Of a stretch of DNA of 35,504 nucleotides, positions 17,479 to 25,162 are shown piece after piece. The translations under genes were made by a program, and so were the position numbers. The DNA is from Gammaproteobacteria bacterium (GTDB lineage Bacteria; Pseudomonadota; Gammaproteobacteria; UBA9214). The first letter of the stretch is position 1. Every line of letters starts with the position of its first letter. The notes below the pieces were generated by a model. That model was not told the DNA's origin. It did no database searches and was given only the letters and a program-made list of their open reading frames with translations. The DNA is taken from assembly GCA_020344335.1 (NCBI GenBank), contig CP070821.1:837409-872912 (forward strand). The letters run 5' to 3'.

Positions 17479-17800
17479 GGTACATCATCACGCCAGAAAA
17501 AAATCGTCTCATGCAGTAACGCAGAAAAGACCTGCTTCAGAGGCCGATAGGGTAAATCCCGTGACTCTTGTTCTGCTGCATCTCATTCATTGTGAGAGGG
17601 GAATTTCGTATTCAGAAGGTCACTGCCTTCAGGCACTTCCCGATCATGAATTTGCGATCCTCAAGTGACCAATACGGTGAGATTATCAAAATCATATGTA
17701 CGGAATCGCTTTGTCGACAAAGCCTAGTACTTCCGAACAATAGTATCCCTTACCAGAATTAAGCATGCTTGTGCGTACATAAAAGTTACCAGGAGACACT
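17479..17800. other. Intergenic region after pgpA: palindrome and possible structured RNA
   Basis: No supported gene. It holds the segment GGGTAAATCCCGTG (17550-17563), which recurs at 19589-19602; here it lies between short complementary arms (gcagaa at about 17521 and ttctgc at about 17571). It also holds the perfect 16-bp palindrome GCTTTGTCGACAAAGC at 17708-17723, inside wider arms cggaa (17701-17705) and ttccg (17731-17735). The base composition is more AT-rich than the operon upstream. Confidence 0.5.
17708..17723. promoter_or_regulatory. Perfect 16-bp palindrome GCTTTGTCGACAAAGC
   Basis: It lies about 78 bp upstream of the small membrane protein at 17801. Outer cggaa/ttccg arms extend it into a possible hairpin. 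It could be a dimeric repressor site or an RNA stem; no T-run follows, so a terminator is unlikely. Confidence 0.4.
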
Positions 17801-17926
17801 GTGACTGATTTGCTAAAAATCCTGATGCTGGTCAGCGCATCTGTTGGAATAGCTACCATAACCGTAGCAATAATCTGGTTCTGTGTGGTGCTGTCACGAA
17901 TATATTTCAAGAAATTCTCAAGTTGA
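17801..17926 (+). CDS. Small single-pass membrane protein (41 aa)
   Basis: A 41-codon frame with a GTG start and TGA stop. A good Shine-Dalgarno (aggag, 5 bp before the start) supports translation. The product begins MTDLLKILMLV. It has one hydrophobic helix of about 25 residues (7-31), then a basic, aromatic tail (RIYFKKFSS), so the C-terminus probably faces the cytoplasm. There are no neighbours within 300 bp on the same strand. I recognise no family. It could be a regulatory micro-peptide, a type I toxin-like hydrophobic peptide, or a chance frame; the ribosome-binding site and the clean helix favour a real gene. Confidence 0.5.
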   Translation: MTDLLKILMLVSASVGIATITVAIIWFCVVLSRIYFKKFSS

Positions 17927-18299
17927 TGTTCTTCGTGGCTGTTTTTTTTATTTATTTCAGAAGGGTAACTATTCCCTGAAACCGGGCGTTCAGGATATTA
18001 ATCCCAGGAATTCGAGTCTTTTGTCTTGTTGCTGATCAGGCAGGCATCAAGCGTATCGTCTGGACTGGCTCAGTAATCCACCCCTGCTCTGCAATTAAAA
18101 AAGGGCTGTCGAAACGTCTCCGGGATAGCTGATTATCTTGATATTTGCGATCAGTTACACGCCAGAACCTTGTCTTACCAAATGGTAATGATACGGTCGG
18201 TATCCATTGTCTATACTCGAATGTGTGGCATTTCGTTGCCAAAAGATCCGGCAAACTGCCGGATGTAATGTATGTATAGCGAATAATAAGGAGGACATT
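17927..18299. other. Intergenic region before the secreted protein at 18300: inverted repeats, probable promoter
   Basis: No supported gene in 373 bp. It holds an inverted repeat TTACC-AAAT-GGTAA at 18175-18188, a plausible -10 (TATACT, 18212-18217), and a leader hairpin at 18246-18264. The first 100 bp are T-rich and AT-rich. Confidence 0.4.
18246..18264 (+). promoter_or_regulatory. Leader hairpin upstream of the secreted protein gene
   Basis: ATCCGGCA-AAC-TGCCGGAT forms an 8-bp perfect stem with a 3-base loop, ending 35 bp before the start codon at 18300. There is no T-run. It may affect mRNA stability or be a protein-binding site. Confidence 0.4.
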
Positions 18300-19202
18300 A
18301 TGAAATACGAAGCTGTTATTTCTAATATGCTCATGCATGTTTCGTCACGCTTGGAGAAACTGTCCACCAACCGGGGCGCTTCCTTTGATGGTGATAATCG
18401 AACAGGAATAAACGATGTGACAATACGCAGGCACAGATTTCCCGTTTATGCGGTATCAATGTTCGCCTTTGCGCTGGGGATGCCTGCGTGGGGTGATGAA
18501 GAACCCAACGAAATCAGTGAATGCGACGTTTTTATAGAAATTAACGCCACCGATGAAGATGCAGGGTGGCAGGGAATTCTTGATGCCAGCCCGTGGAGGA
18601 TGGCCCAGGTCATTGGCCCGGATGAGAATGGAAGTGATGGTAAAACATTCCTGAAAATAAAAGCACAGGGTGAGGCCAGAAAGCAGGGTATAACCGAATA
18701 TCGATGGGAAAGTGCCGAGCCGACGTTCGACGACTTCGCGCTGGAAGATTTCCTCGACCGGTTCCCTGCAGGTGAATATACATGCAGTGTCACCTTTATC
18801 GACGGTCATCCTAAAAAGGAAGAGGATGAGGATGAACTCACGCACTGTCTTCCGGACGGGCCGGTAATTACGGACCCGGGAGAGTTGCCCGCAGGTACAG
18901 ACTGGACGGTCATGTGGGGCCCGGTTACGACTCAATATGATGGAGATGGTCCCGGTCTGGGTGCTCCACTTGATGAATGTGACCCTGAAGATGAGCTTGT
19001 GAAATACAACGTTACCGTCGAGTTTGAAAACGGTTTTGATAAAGTGATGAACTTTGATGTTATGGCACCTGCCTCAATGGCCGTGATTTCCGGAGACTTT
19101 CTCGAATGTGGCCTGGAGGGGAAGGTCGAAATTGGGGCATTCCTGGATAGCGGCAACTCGACCTTCAGGGAAATCGAGATCGCCACAAGCGACTGTCCGT
19201 AG
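18300..19202 (+). CDS. Secreted acidic protein of unknown function
   Basis: A 300-residue frame preceded by a very strong Shine-Dalgarno (aaggagg, 5 bp before the ATG). The signal-peptide-like part is internal: RRHR at about 43-46, then a hydrophobic stretch (VYAVSMFAFALGM) and a cleavage-like AWG at about 65. The first 40 residues (MKYEAVISNMLMHVSSRLEK...) are an odd extension. An in-frame GTG at 18417, with an AGGA 9 bp upstream, would put the signal peptide at the very N-terminus. The mature part is acidic and probably beta-rich, with about six Cys (for example CDVF, YTCSVTF, THCLPDG, ECGLEG) and a C-terminal TSDCP. The central GTDWTVMWGPVTTQY segment suggests immunoglobulin or fibronectin-like strands. 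No function known. It ends 112 bp before a terminator. Confidence 0.7.
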   Translation: MKYEAVISNMLMHVSSRLEKLSTNRGASFDGDNRTGINDVTIRRHRFPVYAVSMFAFALGMPAWGDEEPNEISECDVFIEINATDEDAGWQGILDASPWRMAQVIGPDENGSDGKTFLKIKAQGEARKQGITEYRWESAEPTFDDFALEDFLDRFPAGEYTCSVTFIDGHPKKEEDEDELTHCLPDGPVITDPGELPAGTDWTVMWGPVTTQYDGDGPGLGAPLDECDPEDELVKYNVTVEFENGFDKVMNFDVMAPASMAVISGDFLECGLEGKVEIGAFLDSGNSTFREIEIATSDCP

Positions 19203-19697
19203 CCGGCGCCTGGAAGCAATCCGGGTTGGCTGCGGATCACGGTCAGGCACGCAGGGTGCTCTGCCAGGATTATTCGAGTTCAGGTTTCTTCACTCTCGTT
19301 CGCTGTTTGGAAGCCCCGCGTTAGCGGGGTTTTCTTTGCATTAGGCAACCATCTGCTGTTTTTTCCCCAGAGACAAGATATCTTTCCTGTGCTGCAGAAA
19401 AGAAGTAAAAACTTCACATTCATACTGTGTACGACTGCAGGTCGTTTTCGTGACTCACCTCATAAATACTGTCTCTCCTCATTTCACGCCAAGGATAATG
19501 TGCGCACGCTCACGGAGCGCACCATCATGACCTCCTAAGCTAGCCACCCATTACAACAGGACATGGTGCTGAATACCTGTGTGTTCTGGGGTAAATCCCG
19601 TGGGCGTGTATTTGCGCGTGCCGATATATTGGCCTGTGCTTGTACGGAGCCTGTAACCGATTACAAATCGATTTGATTAGTTACTGGAGAGATATTG
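19203..19697. other. Intergenic region with terminator and repeated GGGTAAATCCCGTG motif
   Basis: No supported gene in 495 bp. It contains a terminator (19314-19337) for the gene ending at 19202, then about 350 bp leading to the next secreted protein. The second copy of GGGTAAATCCCGTG is at 19589-19602, flanked by complementary gaatac/gtattt. A small inverted repeat CGATT-ACA-AATCG is at 19658-19670, just upstream of the ribosome-binding site. Confidence 0.5.
19314..19337 (+). terminator. Rho-independent terminator
   Basis: A 6-bp GC-only stem (ccccgc / gcgggg) with loop gtta is followed by ttttcttt. It lies 112 bp downstream of the stop of the secreted protein gene. Confidence 0.85.
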
Positions 19698-20147
19698 ATG
19701 AAAAACATTACGCTTATTTCAATAGCAGTCTCCCTGGCTTGTACCTCGTATGCGGTAAATGCCAGGAAACCCCATCCTGTATCGCCATACGATATCGGCA
19801 ACGTAACGTGTACCTGTGACTGGAGTGTAGCTCCAAGTAGTTGCACTGTGTCCTGGTCCGATGTTAATGCGCCCGGTTATGGTGTGGATGTTGAATTTGA
19901 GGCGGAGTGGATGGAAGGTGATGTGGAAATGAAGAGCTTTGCAGAACTCGATCTTGATGACAACTGGATGTGCGACGAATTTGGCGCCTGTTCAGCAAGT
20001 GGTGAGTTCGTCTTGCCGGATTTTCCTGCTGATGCTGACATCAAATTCGTTGGCAAAGTCAAAGGTTTTGATACTGGATCCGATGGCGTCACTTCTCGTG
20101 ATTTTGTCAAGGCAACCGGCGCTTGCAATCTTCCTGCGAATGGCTGA
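19698..20147 (+). CDS. Small secreted protein of unknown function
   Basis: 149 residues. The start is ATG at 19698, with ggagag about 9 bp upstream. The signal peptide is about 1-22 (KNITLISIAVSLACTSYAVNA). The mature protein has five or six Cys (VTCTCDWS, SSCTVSW, WMCDEFGACS, ATGACN), is acidic, and has alternating strands of immunoglobulin/fibronectin type (TVSWSDVNAPGYGVDVEFEAEW). In composition and Cys content it resembles the secreted protein at 18300; both have a W-x-V/S-x-W strand near Cys. I recognise no family. A hairpin-like GTCCCT...AGGGAC followed by a T-stretch after the stop (about 20153-20199) may terminate it. Confidence 0.7.
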   Translation: MKNITLISIAVSLACTSYAVNARKPHPVSPYDIGNVTCTCDWSVAPSSCTVSWSDVNAPGYGVDVEFEAEWMEGDVEMKSFAELDLDDNWMCDEFGACSASGEFVLPDFPADADIKFVGKVKGFDTGSDGVTSRDFVKATGACNLPANG

Positions 20148-20447
20148 AAAATTGTCCCTGGATTACAACCAGGACTCCGTCAAGGGACCCTAGTTTTTGG
20201 TTTGACAAGGCAATTCACGCCACTGCCTTTCCCGGAGTGTCAGGCGATACTGATGGATAGCTGGACTTGCCAGAGGTCACTACTACCATGAACCGTTCCA
20301 GAATGACCTGACGCTTGCGGTCATTCCAAAAATGGCAGGAGACAAGCATTTTCAGACCTTCATTGCCCGTCAGGGAAGGCCTCGTTGTCGTGCCTATGGT
20401 CAATTTACAAGAGTGGGCAAGATATACTCCGACATAGGGTGCGACAA
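20148..20447. other. Intergenic region between convergent genes: possible terminator and hairpin
   Basis: No supported gene in 300 bp. Near the left end, gtccct...agggac with an inner cctgg/ccagg pair, followed by ctagttttt (about 20153-20199), may end the secreted protein transcript. A perfect 8-bp stem GAATGACC-N10-GGTCATTC lies at 20301-20326. No T-run follows it on the + strand. It resembles a dispersed extragenic hairpin. Confidence 0.45.
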
Positions 20448-21170
20448 TCATGTGTTGCTTCCGTGGGCCTGCAGTACAGGCCGCAGCCAGCGCCGGTAGA
20501 GCGGTGCTGCGACTGCCTGCATGGCAGTGATTCTTTTCTCCAGGTCGTGATTGATCTCCATCACCGATTGCACGGCCGGCGACGGGTCGTCCAGTTCGTC
20601 CTGGTATAATCCGGCCCATTCACGCACCATGGGCGCTGTCATCTCCACATGGCATTGCAGGGCGAGGATGTTGTCGATTGCAAAGGCCTGGTGGGCACAC
20701 CAGTCATTTTCCAGAATCAGTTCGGCACCGTCCGGTACCGAGAAGGTTTCGCCATGCCAGTGAAACAGTTCCACGCCATCGACGAACCCCTCGAGCCAGT
20801 CACTGGCAGCTGTACCCTTGCTACTGCGGACCGGGTGCCAGCCAATCTCCCGTAGCGGGTTGGCAGTCACTTCGCCACCCAATGCCTTGCTGATGAGTTG
20901 CCCGCCGAGGCAGTGTCCCAGTACCGGCATTCCCTGCCGGTATGCATCTTGAATCAGGGCCAGCTCCTGCCGTATCCAGGGGTGATCATCGTTGACACTC
21001 ATGGGGCCGCCCATGAATACCAGACCGCTGCAGTCACCCGGGTTGTCCGGCAGGGGGTCATTTCTGTCAATCGCGATCAGCTGCCAGGGAATATTGTAAT
21101 GGGACAGCACCTCGGCCAGATAACCGGGTCCCTCGCACTCAATGTGGCGAAATATGAGCAGAGGTTTCAT
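20448..21170 (-). CDS. Class I (GATase1) glutamine amidotransferase-like protein
   Basis: 240 residues with the triad glutamine amidotransferase fold. The nucleophile is Cys87 in GHCLGGQL. The oxyanion strand is VFMGGPMSVND (about 51-61), and the His-Glu pair sits in QCHVEM (about 171-175). It is related to stand-alone GMP-synthase-like amidotransferases of unknown acceptor, not to GuaA, since no ATP-pyrophosphatase domain is present. The gene is divergent from the retropepsin-like gene, with start codons about 41 bp apart, so promoters must overlap. The downstream neighbour is convergent. Confidence 0.85.
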   Translation of the reverse strand: MKPLLIFRHIECEGPGYLAEVLSHYNIPWQLIAIDRNDPLPDNPGDCSGLVFMGGPMSVNDDHPWIRQELALIQDAYRQGMPVLGHCLGGQLISKALGGEVTANPLREIGWHPVRSSKGTAASDWLEGFVDGVELFHWHGETFSVPDGAELILENDWCAHQAFAIDNILALQCHVEMTAPMVREWAGLYQDELDDPSPAVQSVMEINHDLEKRITAMQAVAAPLYRRWLRPVLQAHGSNT

Positions 21171-21210
21171 AATGGGGCTTCAGTCGGGTCGTGCGGGGTG
21201 TTATTTGCAT

Positions 21211-21864
21211 ATGGCATTATCCAGAATTTTTCTGCTGGTCACAGCCCTCGTTGCTGCCTCGGGTACAGCAGTTATAGCGGCACCCGATATTCGCGTAGTC
21301 GGCCTGTTCAAGGACCGTGCCGTTGTCAAGATTGATGGTCGGCAACGAATTCTCCGTATCGGGGAGACCAGCCCGGAAGGGGTCCGGCTGGTATCCGCAG
21401 ACAGCGAGTCTGCTGTACTCGAAGTTGACGGGAAAGAAATCCGGGGCACACTGGATGGCCGGGTAAGTGCGCGCAACAGGTCTCCCGAGACGCAGAGCGT
21501 ACAGATCATGCGTAACAGTCACGGCATGTATACAACAGTCGGGAGTATTAACGGACTGCCAGTAGCTTTTCTGGTGGATACCGGTGCGACCCAGGTGGCG
21601 ATGAATGCAGCTGCGGCACGCCGGCTCGGGATTGACTACCGGGTGGTCGGAGTTCCGGCGGCGGTTACCACGGCGTCCAAGATCGAGCGTGCCTGGGCCG
21701 TGACGCTGGATTCTGTGAAGGTCGGTAATATCCAACTGAAAAATGTTCCCGGTATTGTGCTGGAAGGCTCGCAACCTTCGAAGGTATTACTGGGAATGTC
21801 CTACCTTGGGAGGCTGGAAATCACCAATGACGGGCGCCTGATGACATTGCGCAAGAAATACTGA
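21211..21864 (+). CDS. Retropepsin-like aspartic protease, secreted or membrane-anchored
   Basis: About 217 residues from the ATG at 21211, chosen because the product then starts with a signal peptide (ALSRIFLLVTALVAASGTAVIA). The frame is open to 21142, but that would overlap the divergent amidotransferase. Residues about 27-90 form a small beta domain (VVGLFKDRAVVKIDGRQRIL). The protease domain (about 100-217) has the FLVDTGATQVAM active-site motif with the catalytic Asp, a later hydrophobic-hydrophobic-Gly element (KVLLGMSYLGRLEI), and probably acts as a dimer. It belongs to the bacterial clan AA group (TIGR02281-like). Substrates are unknown; envelope proteins are likely. Confidence 0.85.
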   Translation: MALSRIFLLVTALVAASGTAVIAAPDIRVVGLFKDRAVVKIDGRQRILRIGETSPEGVRLVSADSESAVLEVDGKEIRGTLDGRVSARNRSPETQSVQIMRNSHGMYTTVGSINGLPVAFLVDTGATQVAMNAAAARRLGIDYRVVGVPAAVTTASKIERAWAVTLDSVKVGNIQLKNVPGIVLEGSQPSKVLLGMSYLGRLEITNDGRLMTLRKKY

Positions 21865-22068
21865 AGCGGATTACTTCAGTAGAATACAATCAGGGGTGGC
21901 ACAGGTTTATTTGTTCTTGTGCTTCCTGCGAAGCAAGCATCACCCTGCGAAAGTGGCCGGGAAACCGTTAATACGTAGACTGTCAGCTACCGTATTCCTG
22001 GTTACCACTCAGCACACCCCGTTACCATGAAAGCAGGGTCCCGGAATGACTGCATATCAGTTTCTTCC

Positions 22069-22887
22069 CTAGTCTTCTTCCTTGTCATGCTCGATAAGGG
22101 CATATGCAGAGTGATTGTGGATGGACTCGAAATTCTCCGATTCAACAACATAGGAAGCGATACGGTCATCGTCATTCAGGCTGCCAGCAATATCCCGCAC
22201 CATATCTTCGACAAACTTCGGATTGTCGTATGCAGTTTCCGTGACGTATTTTTCATCAGGGCGTTTTAGCAGGCCGTACAGTTCGCAGGAAGCCTGTTTC
22301 TCGATCATGTCGATCAGGTCTTCGATCCATACAAACCCCCTTGTCTGGGCGGTGACCGTGACGTGTGAGCGCTGATTGTGTGCCCCGTAATCTGAAATCT
22401 TTTTCGAGCAGGGGCACAGGCTGGTCACGGGGACAACGACCTTGATGTTCATTTTTGCCCGGCCTTCGTTGATTTCACCAACCAGGCTAACTTCGTAATC
22501 CATCAGGCTTTCAACACCGGTTATCGGCGCTGCCTTGTTGATGAAGTAGTGGAAATTCATTTCGATATGACCGGCTTCTGCTTCAAGGCGGTCTGTCATC
22601 TCGTGCAGCATTTCCTTGAACGAGTCGACCGTGATCTCGCGTTCGTGCTGGTTGAGGATCTCGACGAAGCGTGACATGTGCGTACCCTTGAAGTTATGGG
22701 GCAGGTTAACGTACATGTTGAAGGTCGCGATGGTGTGCTGTTCACCAGCAGAACGGTCCTTGACGCGTACCGGGTGCCGGATATCCTTGATCCCAACCTT
22801 GTCTATGGGTATCCGCCGCGTATCAGCGCTGCTCTGTACATCCGCGATGGTATTGGTTTTTTGCTGTGCCAGATCAGTTGATTTCAT
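22069..22887 (-). CDS. folE2: GTP cyclohydrolase I, FolE2 type (GCYH-IB)
   Basis: Makes dihydroneopterin triphosphate from GTP, for folate and (in many bacteria) queuosine. FolE2 replaces or backs up zinc-dependent FolE. The ATG at 22887 gives 272 residues; a longer frame to 22959 adds an unlikely basic extension. Signatures: [32 protein letters not shown], and [22 protein letters not shown] with the catalytic Cys. No Zur-like inverted repeat is visible upstream, though FolE2 is often Zur-regulated. It follows ispA (same strand) after about 240 bp, whereas in many relatives dxs lies between them. Confidence 0.93.
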   Translation of the reverse strand: MKSTDLAQQKTNTIADVQSSADTRRIPIDKVGIKDIRHPVRVKDRSAGEQHTIATFNMYVNLPHNFKGTHMSRFVEILNQHEREITVDSFKEMLHEMTDRLEAEAGHIEMNFHYFINKAAPITGVESLMDYEVSLVGEINEGRAKMNIKVVVPVTSLCPCSKKISDYGAHNQRSHVTVTAQTRGFVWIEDLIDMIEKQASCELYGLLKRPDEKYVTETAYDNPKFVEDMVRDIAGSLNDDDRIASYVVESENFESIHNHSAYALIEHDKEED

Positions 22888-23126
22888 TGCGTTACGGTCC
22901 GGATAGTTTCTGGAATGTCGAGGGCGCCAATGCTCTTTATTAAGCCGGAAGGCGCGCAAGACTAGCGGTTACAGGCTGGCAGTGATACATGCACAAAGAG
23001 GTATCCCCGTCGAAAATTCCGGGTTTTGCCTCTATGGGGAATTCCCGTAATCCTGAGTGAATAACTCAGATATTAGCCTGATAATACTTGTATTTCAATA
23101 AGCTATCCTTTGATTAAAGGAGCAAC

Positions 23127-24029
23127 TTATCGATCTCTTTCAATAATATAGTGAGAAATCCAGCGCAACGGATCTGCCTCTGCGCCCAGCCCGGACAGGC
23201 TCGCCATGGCCTCCTCGTGCAACTCGTCGGCACGCTGCTTGGCCGCGTCGAGCCCGATGACGGCGGGGTAGGTCGATTTGCTGAGCGAGCGGTCGGAGCC
23301 GGAGCGCTTTCCGAGAGTACCGGTTTCTCCCTCTTCATCGAGAATATCGTCCCGGATTTGGAACGCCAGGCCAATGCACTTGGCGTAATGGTCGAGACTG
23401 TCAAGGGTATCCGGCTCCAGATCCGGGTTGGTTAATGCACCGATTACCACACTGCAACGAATCAGCGCACCGGTCTTGTGAATGTGCATGTACTCGAGTT
23501 CGGCGATGTCGAGCTCCTGCCCGGCAGCTGTCAGGTCAATCATCTGTCCACCGGCCATGCCACGCGAGCCGGCAGCGAGCGCCAGTGCTTCAATCATACG
23601 CCGGCGTGTCTGGTCCCTGATGGGCGTGTTGTCATGTGCAAGTACGTAAAATGCAAGGGACTGCAGGGCGTCGCCGGCGAGTATCGCCGTGGCTTCCCCG
23701 TAGGCCCTGTGACAGCTGGGCTTGCCACGCCGCAGGTCATCGTCATCCATGGCCGGGAGGTCGTCGTGCACCAGTGAGTAGGCATGCATAAACTCGATGG
23801 CACAAGCCGGACCGTCGAGAAGTTCCGGAGCGCTGCCGACCGCCTGGCCGCTGGCATATACAAGTGTAGGACGAATACGTTTACCACCGTCGAGTACAGC
23901 ATAGCGCATCGACTCATGCAGCGTGGCCGGGTGTGTGCCTGCGGCCGGGAGCCAGTGGGACAGGCTTTTCTCAAGGCGCTCCTGGCAGTTCGCCATAAAA
24001 GCCTGCAGGGGAGGATCAGGTGTCTTCAC
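23127..24029 (-). CDS. ispA: Polyprenyl synthase: farnesyl diphosphate synthase
   Basis: Adds IPP to DMAPP and GPP to make FPP, the precursor of undecaprenyl phosphate and quinone side chains. 300 residues. The first Asp-rich motif [10 protein letters not shown] starts at 89, the second is [10 protein letters not shown] near 225, and the conserved GGKRIRP is at 48-54. The two residues before DDxxMD (LVH) fit a short-chain synthase. It overlaps xseB by 14 bp, as in the classical xseB-ispA pair, but dxs does not follow. Confidence 0.95.
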   Translation of the reverse strand: MKTPDPPLQAFMANCQERLEKSLSHWLPAAGTHPATLHESMRYAVLDGGKRIRPTLVYASGQAVGSAPELLDGPACAIEFMHAYSLVHDDLPAMDDDDLRRGKPSCHRAYGEATAILAGDALQSLAFYVLAHDNTPIRDQTRRRMIEALALAAGSRGMAGGQMIDLTAAGQELDIAELEYMHIHKTGALIRCSVVIGALTNPDLEPDTLDSLDHYAKCIGLAFQIRDDILDEEGETGTLGKRSGSDRSLSKSTYPAVIGLDAAKQRADELHEEAMASLSGLGAEADPLRWISHYIIERDR

Positions 24030-24258
24030 TGTCGAATGGAACGACTTCTTCCTGGCCGTTTTTTATCAACAGGGCTTCGACTTTCTGCTCCGCTTCTTTC
24101 AATGCCTGCTGGCAGGCACGGGTCAGTTGCACGCCGCGTTCAAAATGCTGCAGCGACTCCTCCAGGCTCAGGTCTCCCTGTTCCATCTTTTCTACCAGGG
24201 CTTCCAGTTCCTTGAGAGATTGCTCAAAGGGCGCTGGTTGTTGCTGTTTTTTGGCCAT
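24016..24258 (-). CDS. xseB: Exodeoxyribonuclease VII small subunit
   Basis: 80 residues, the usual size. It binds XseA to form the ssDNA exonuclease VII. Signature: [33 protein letters not shown]. It is helical throughout with a short acidic tail. Its stop overlaps the ispA start by 14 bp, indicating translational coupling. The start has little Shine-Dalgarno. It is divergent from the rubrerythrin gene. Confidence 0.94.
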   Translation of the reverse strand: MAKKQQQPAPFEQSLKELEALVEKMEQGDLSLEESLQHFERGVQLTRACQQALKEAEQKVEALLIKNGQEEVVPFDSEDT

Positions 24259-24367
24259 GCTTGAATCTTGGGTGGAATCGGATTACGTTACCCCAGCTTG
24301 ACGATAGGGGTCAAATACACTACTTGTTCGAGTAAGAATCGATTTCGCCCCATCTTGAATGATCTGC

Positions 24368-24396
24368 TTGACTGACTTGGGAAAGCATACTAATCT
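24368..24396 (+). promoter_or_regulatory. Likely sigma-70 promoter of the rubrerythrin gene
   Basis: TTGACT (24368-24373), a 17-bp spacer, then TAATCT (24391-24396). It lies 75 bp upstream of the rubrerythrin start. No clear OxyR or IscR site was recognised. Confidence 0.55.
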
Positions 24397-24470
24397 ACGA
24401 ATTAGACAGGGTCTAAACAGAAGGGGTAGCAGCCCACCCACGGTAATTTGTCAATAAAGAGGATACAACT

Positions 24471-24890
24471 ATGGACTTGAAAGGTAGTTCCACTGAGCAA
24501 AACCTGAAAGATGCATTTGCCGGCGAATCCCAGGCCAACCGCCGTTACCTGTATTTTGCTTCCAAGGCCGATGTCGAGGGTTACAACGATGTGGCAGCCG
24601 TATTCCGCTCCACGGCGGAGGGCGAAACCGGCCACGCCCATGGTCACCTCGAATACCTGGAGCAGGTCGGTGACCCGGCGACCGGGCTGCCAATCGGGGG
24701 TACCAGCGACAATCTGAAGGCCGCGATTGCCGGTGAGACCCATGAATACACCGATATGTACCCGGGCATGGCGAAATCTGCCCGTGATGAAGGGTTCGAT
24801 GAAATCGCGGACTGGTTCGAGACGCTGGCCAAGGCCGAGCGCTCGCATGCCAATCGTTTTCAGAAAGCCCTGGACGGGCTCGATAGCTAG
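24471..24890 (+). CDS. Rubrerythrin-family di-iron protein (erythrin domain only)
   Basis: 139 residues. The four-helix bundle carries the diiron ligands Glu19, Glu52-x-x-His55, Glu89/Glu92, and Glu123-x-x-His126. These match Glu20, Glu53/His56, Glu94/Glu97 and Glu127/His130 of classical rubrerythrin. The C-terminal rubredoxin domain is absent, so an external electron donor is needed. Rubrerythrins reduce hydrogen peroxide to water in the cytoplasm. The Fe-S protein and DUF3501 protein that follow form a recurrent neighbourhood with this gene. It is preceded by a good Shine-Dalgarno (agagga), a TTGACT/TAATCT promoter, and followed at once by a strong terminator, so it may be a separate transcript from the rest. 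Confidence 0.92.
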   Translation: MDLKGSSTEQNLKDAFAGESQANRRYLYFASKADVEGYNDVAAVFRSTAEGETGHAHGHLEYLEQVGDPATGLPIGGTSDNLKAAIAGETHEYTDMYPGMAKSARDEGFDEIADWFETLAKAERSHANRFQKALDGLDS

Positions 24891-24909
24891 CAACTGACCG
24901 GCCATTCTC

Positions 24910-24939
24910 AAGGGGCCGGGTTACCGGCCCCTTGTTTGT
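24910..24939 (+). terminator. Terminator after rubrerythrin
   Basis: A 10-bp perfect stem (aaggggccgg / ccggcccctt) with loop gtta is followed by gtttgt. It is 20 bp after the stop and should uncouple rubrerythrin from the Fe-S gene at least partly. Confidence 0.8.
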
Positions 24940-25029
24940 CTCGCAGAGATGCGGCAACACTCGCCGGCGCACATCCCCGTGCTCCGGTGGCAGCTGGATA
25001 TCCTGTGCCTCTTCGCCGGCAAGATACAA

Positions 25030-25110
25030 CTGCAGGGAGTAAGGTGGTACCGGCAAACGGTCTGGAGCTCGTCTGGGTAATGCAGGAGGCAGAGTATCAA
25101 ACACAGGCGC
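25030..25110 (+). repeat. Diverged intergenic repeat, left copy (flanks the Fe-S gene)
   Basis: It begins ctgcagggag and ends gaggcagagtatcaaacaca + ggcgc (25086-25110). The right copy at 26582-26678 has the same two ends and about 60% identity across the first 55 bp. No coding potential is supported. Confidence 0.55.
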
Positions 25111-25162
25111 TGCAGGCATGGATGGTTACCGGGAGCGATGCTATCTAGAGGGACGCTGATAC

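Noticed and set aside
17540-17580. Cyclic-di-GMP or cobalamin riboswitch around GGGTAAATCCCGTG
   Set aside because: The conserved cores of both classes are missing; only a short stem is visible.
17568-17762. 64-residue frame in the pgpA downstream gap
   Set aside because: No Shine-Dalgarno or family similarity, and it crosses the palindrome at 17708.
20215-20619. 134-residue - strand frame at the end of the amidotransferase gene
   Set aside because: It overlaps the true gene in another frame and lacks similarity or a start signal.
22888-23126. Zur-type operator for folE2, or a dxs remnant
   Set aside because: No palindrome of the Zur type and no recognisable dxs motif was seen in this gap.
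24936-25148. 70-residue + strand frame between rubrerythrin and the Fe-S gene
   Set aside because: It starts inside the terminator tail and runs through a diverged non-coding repeat.
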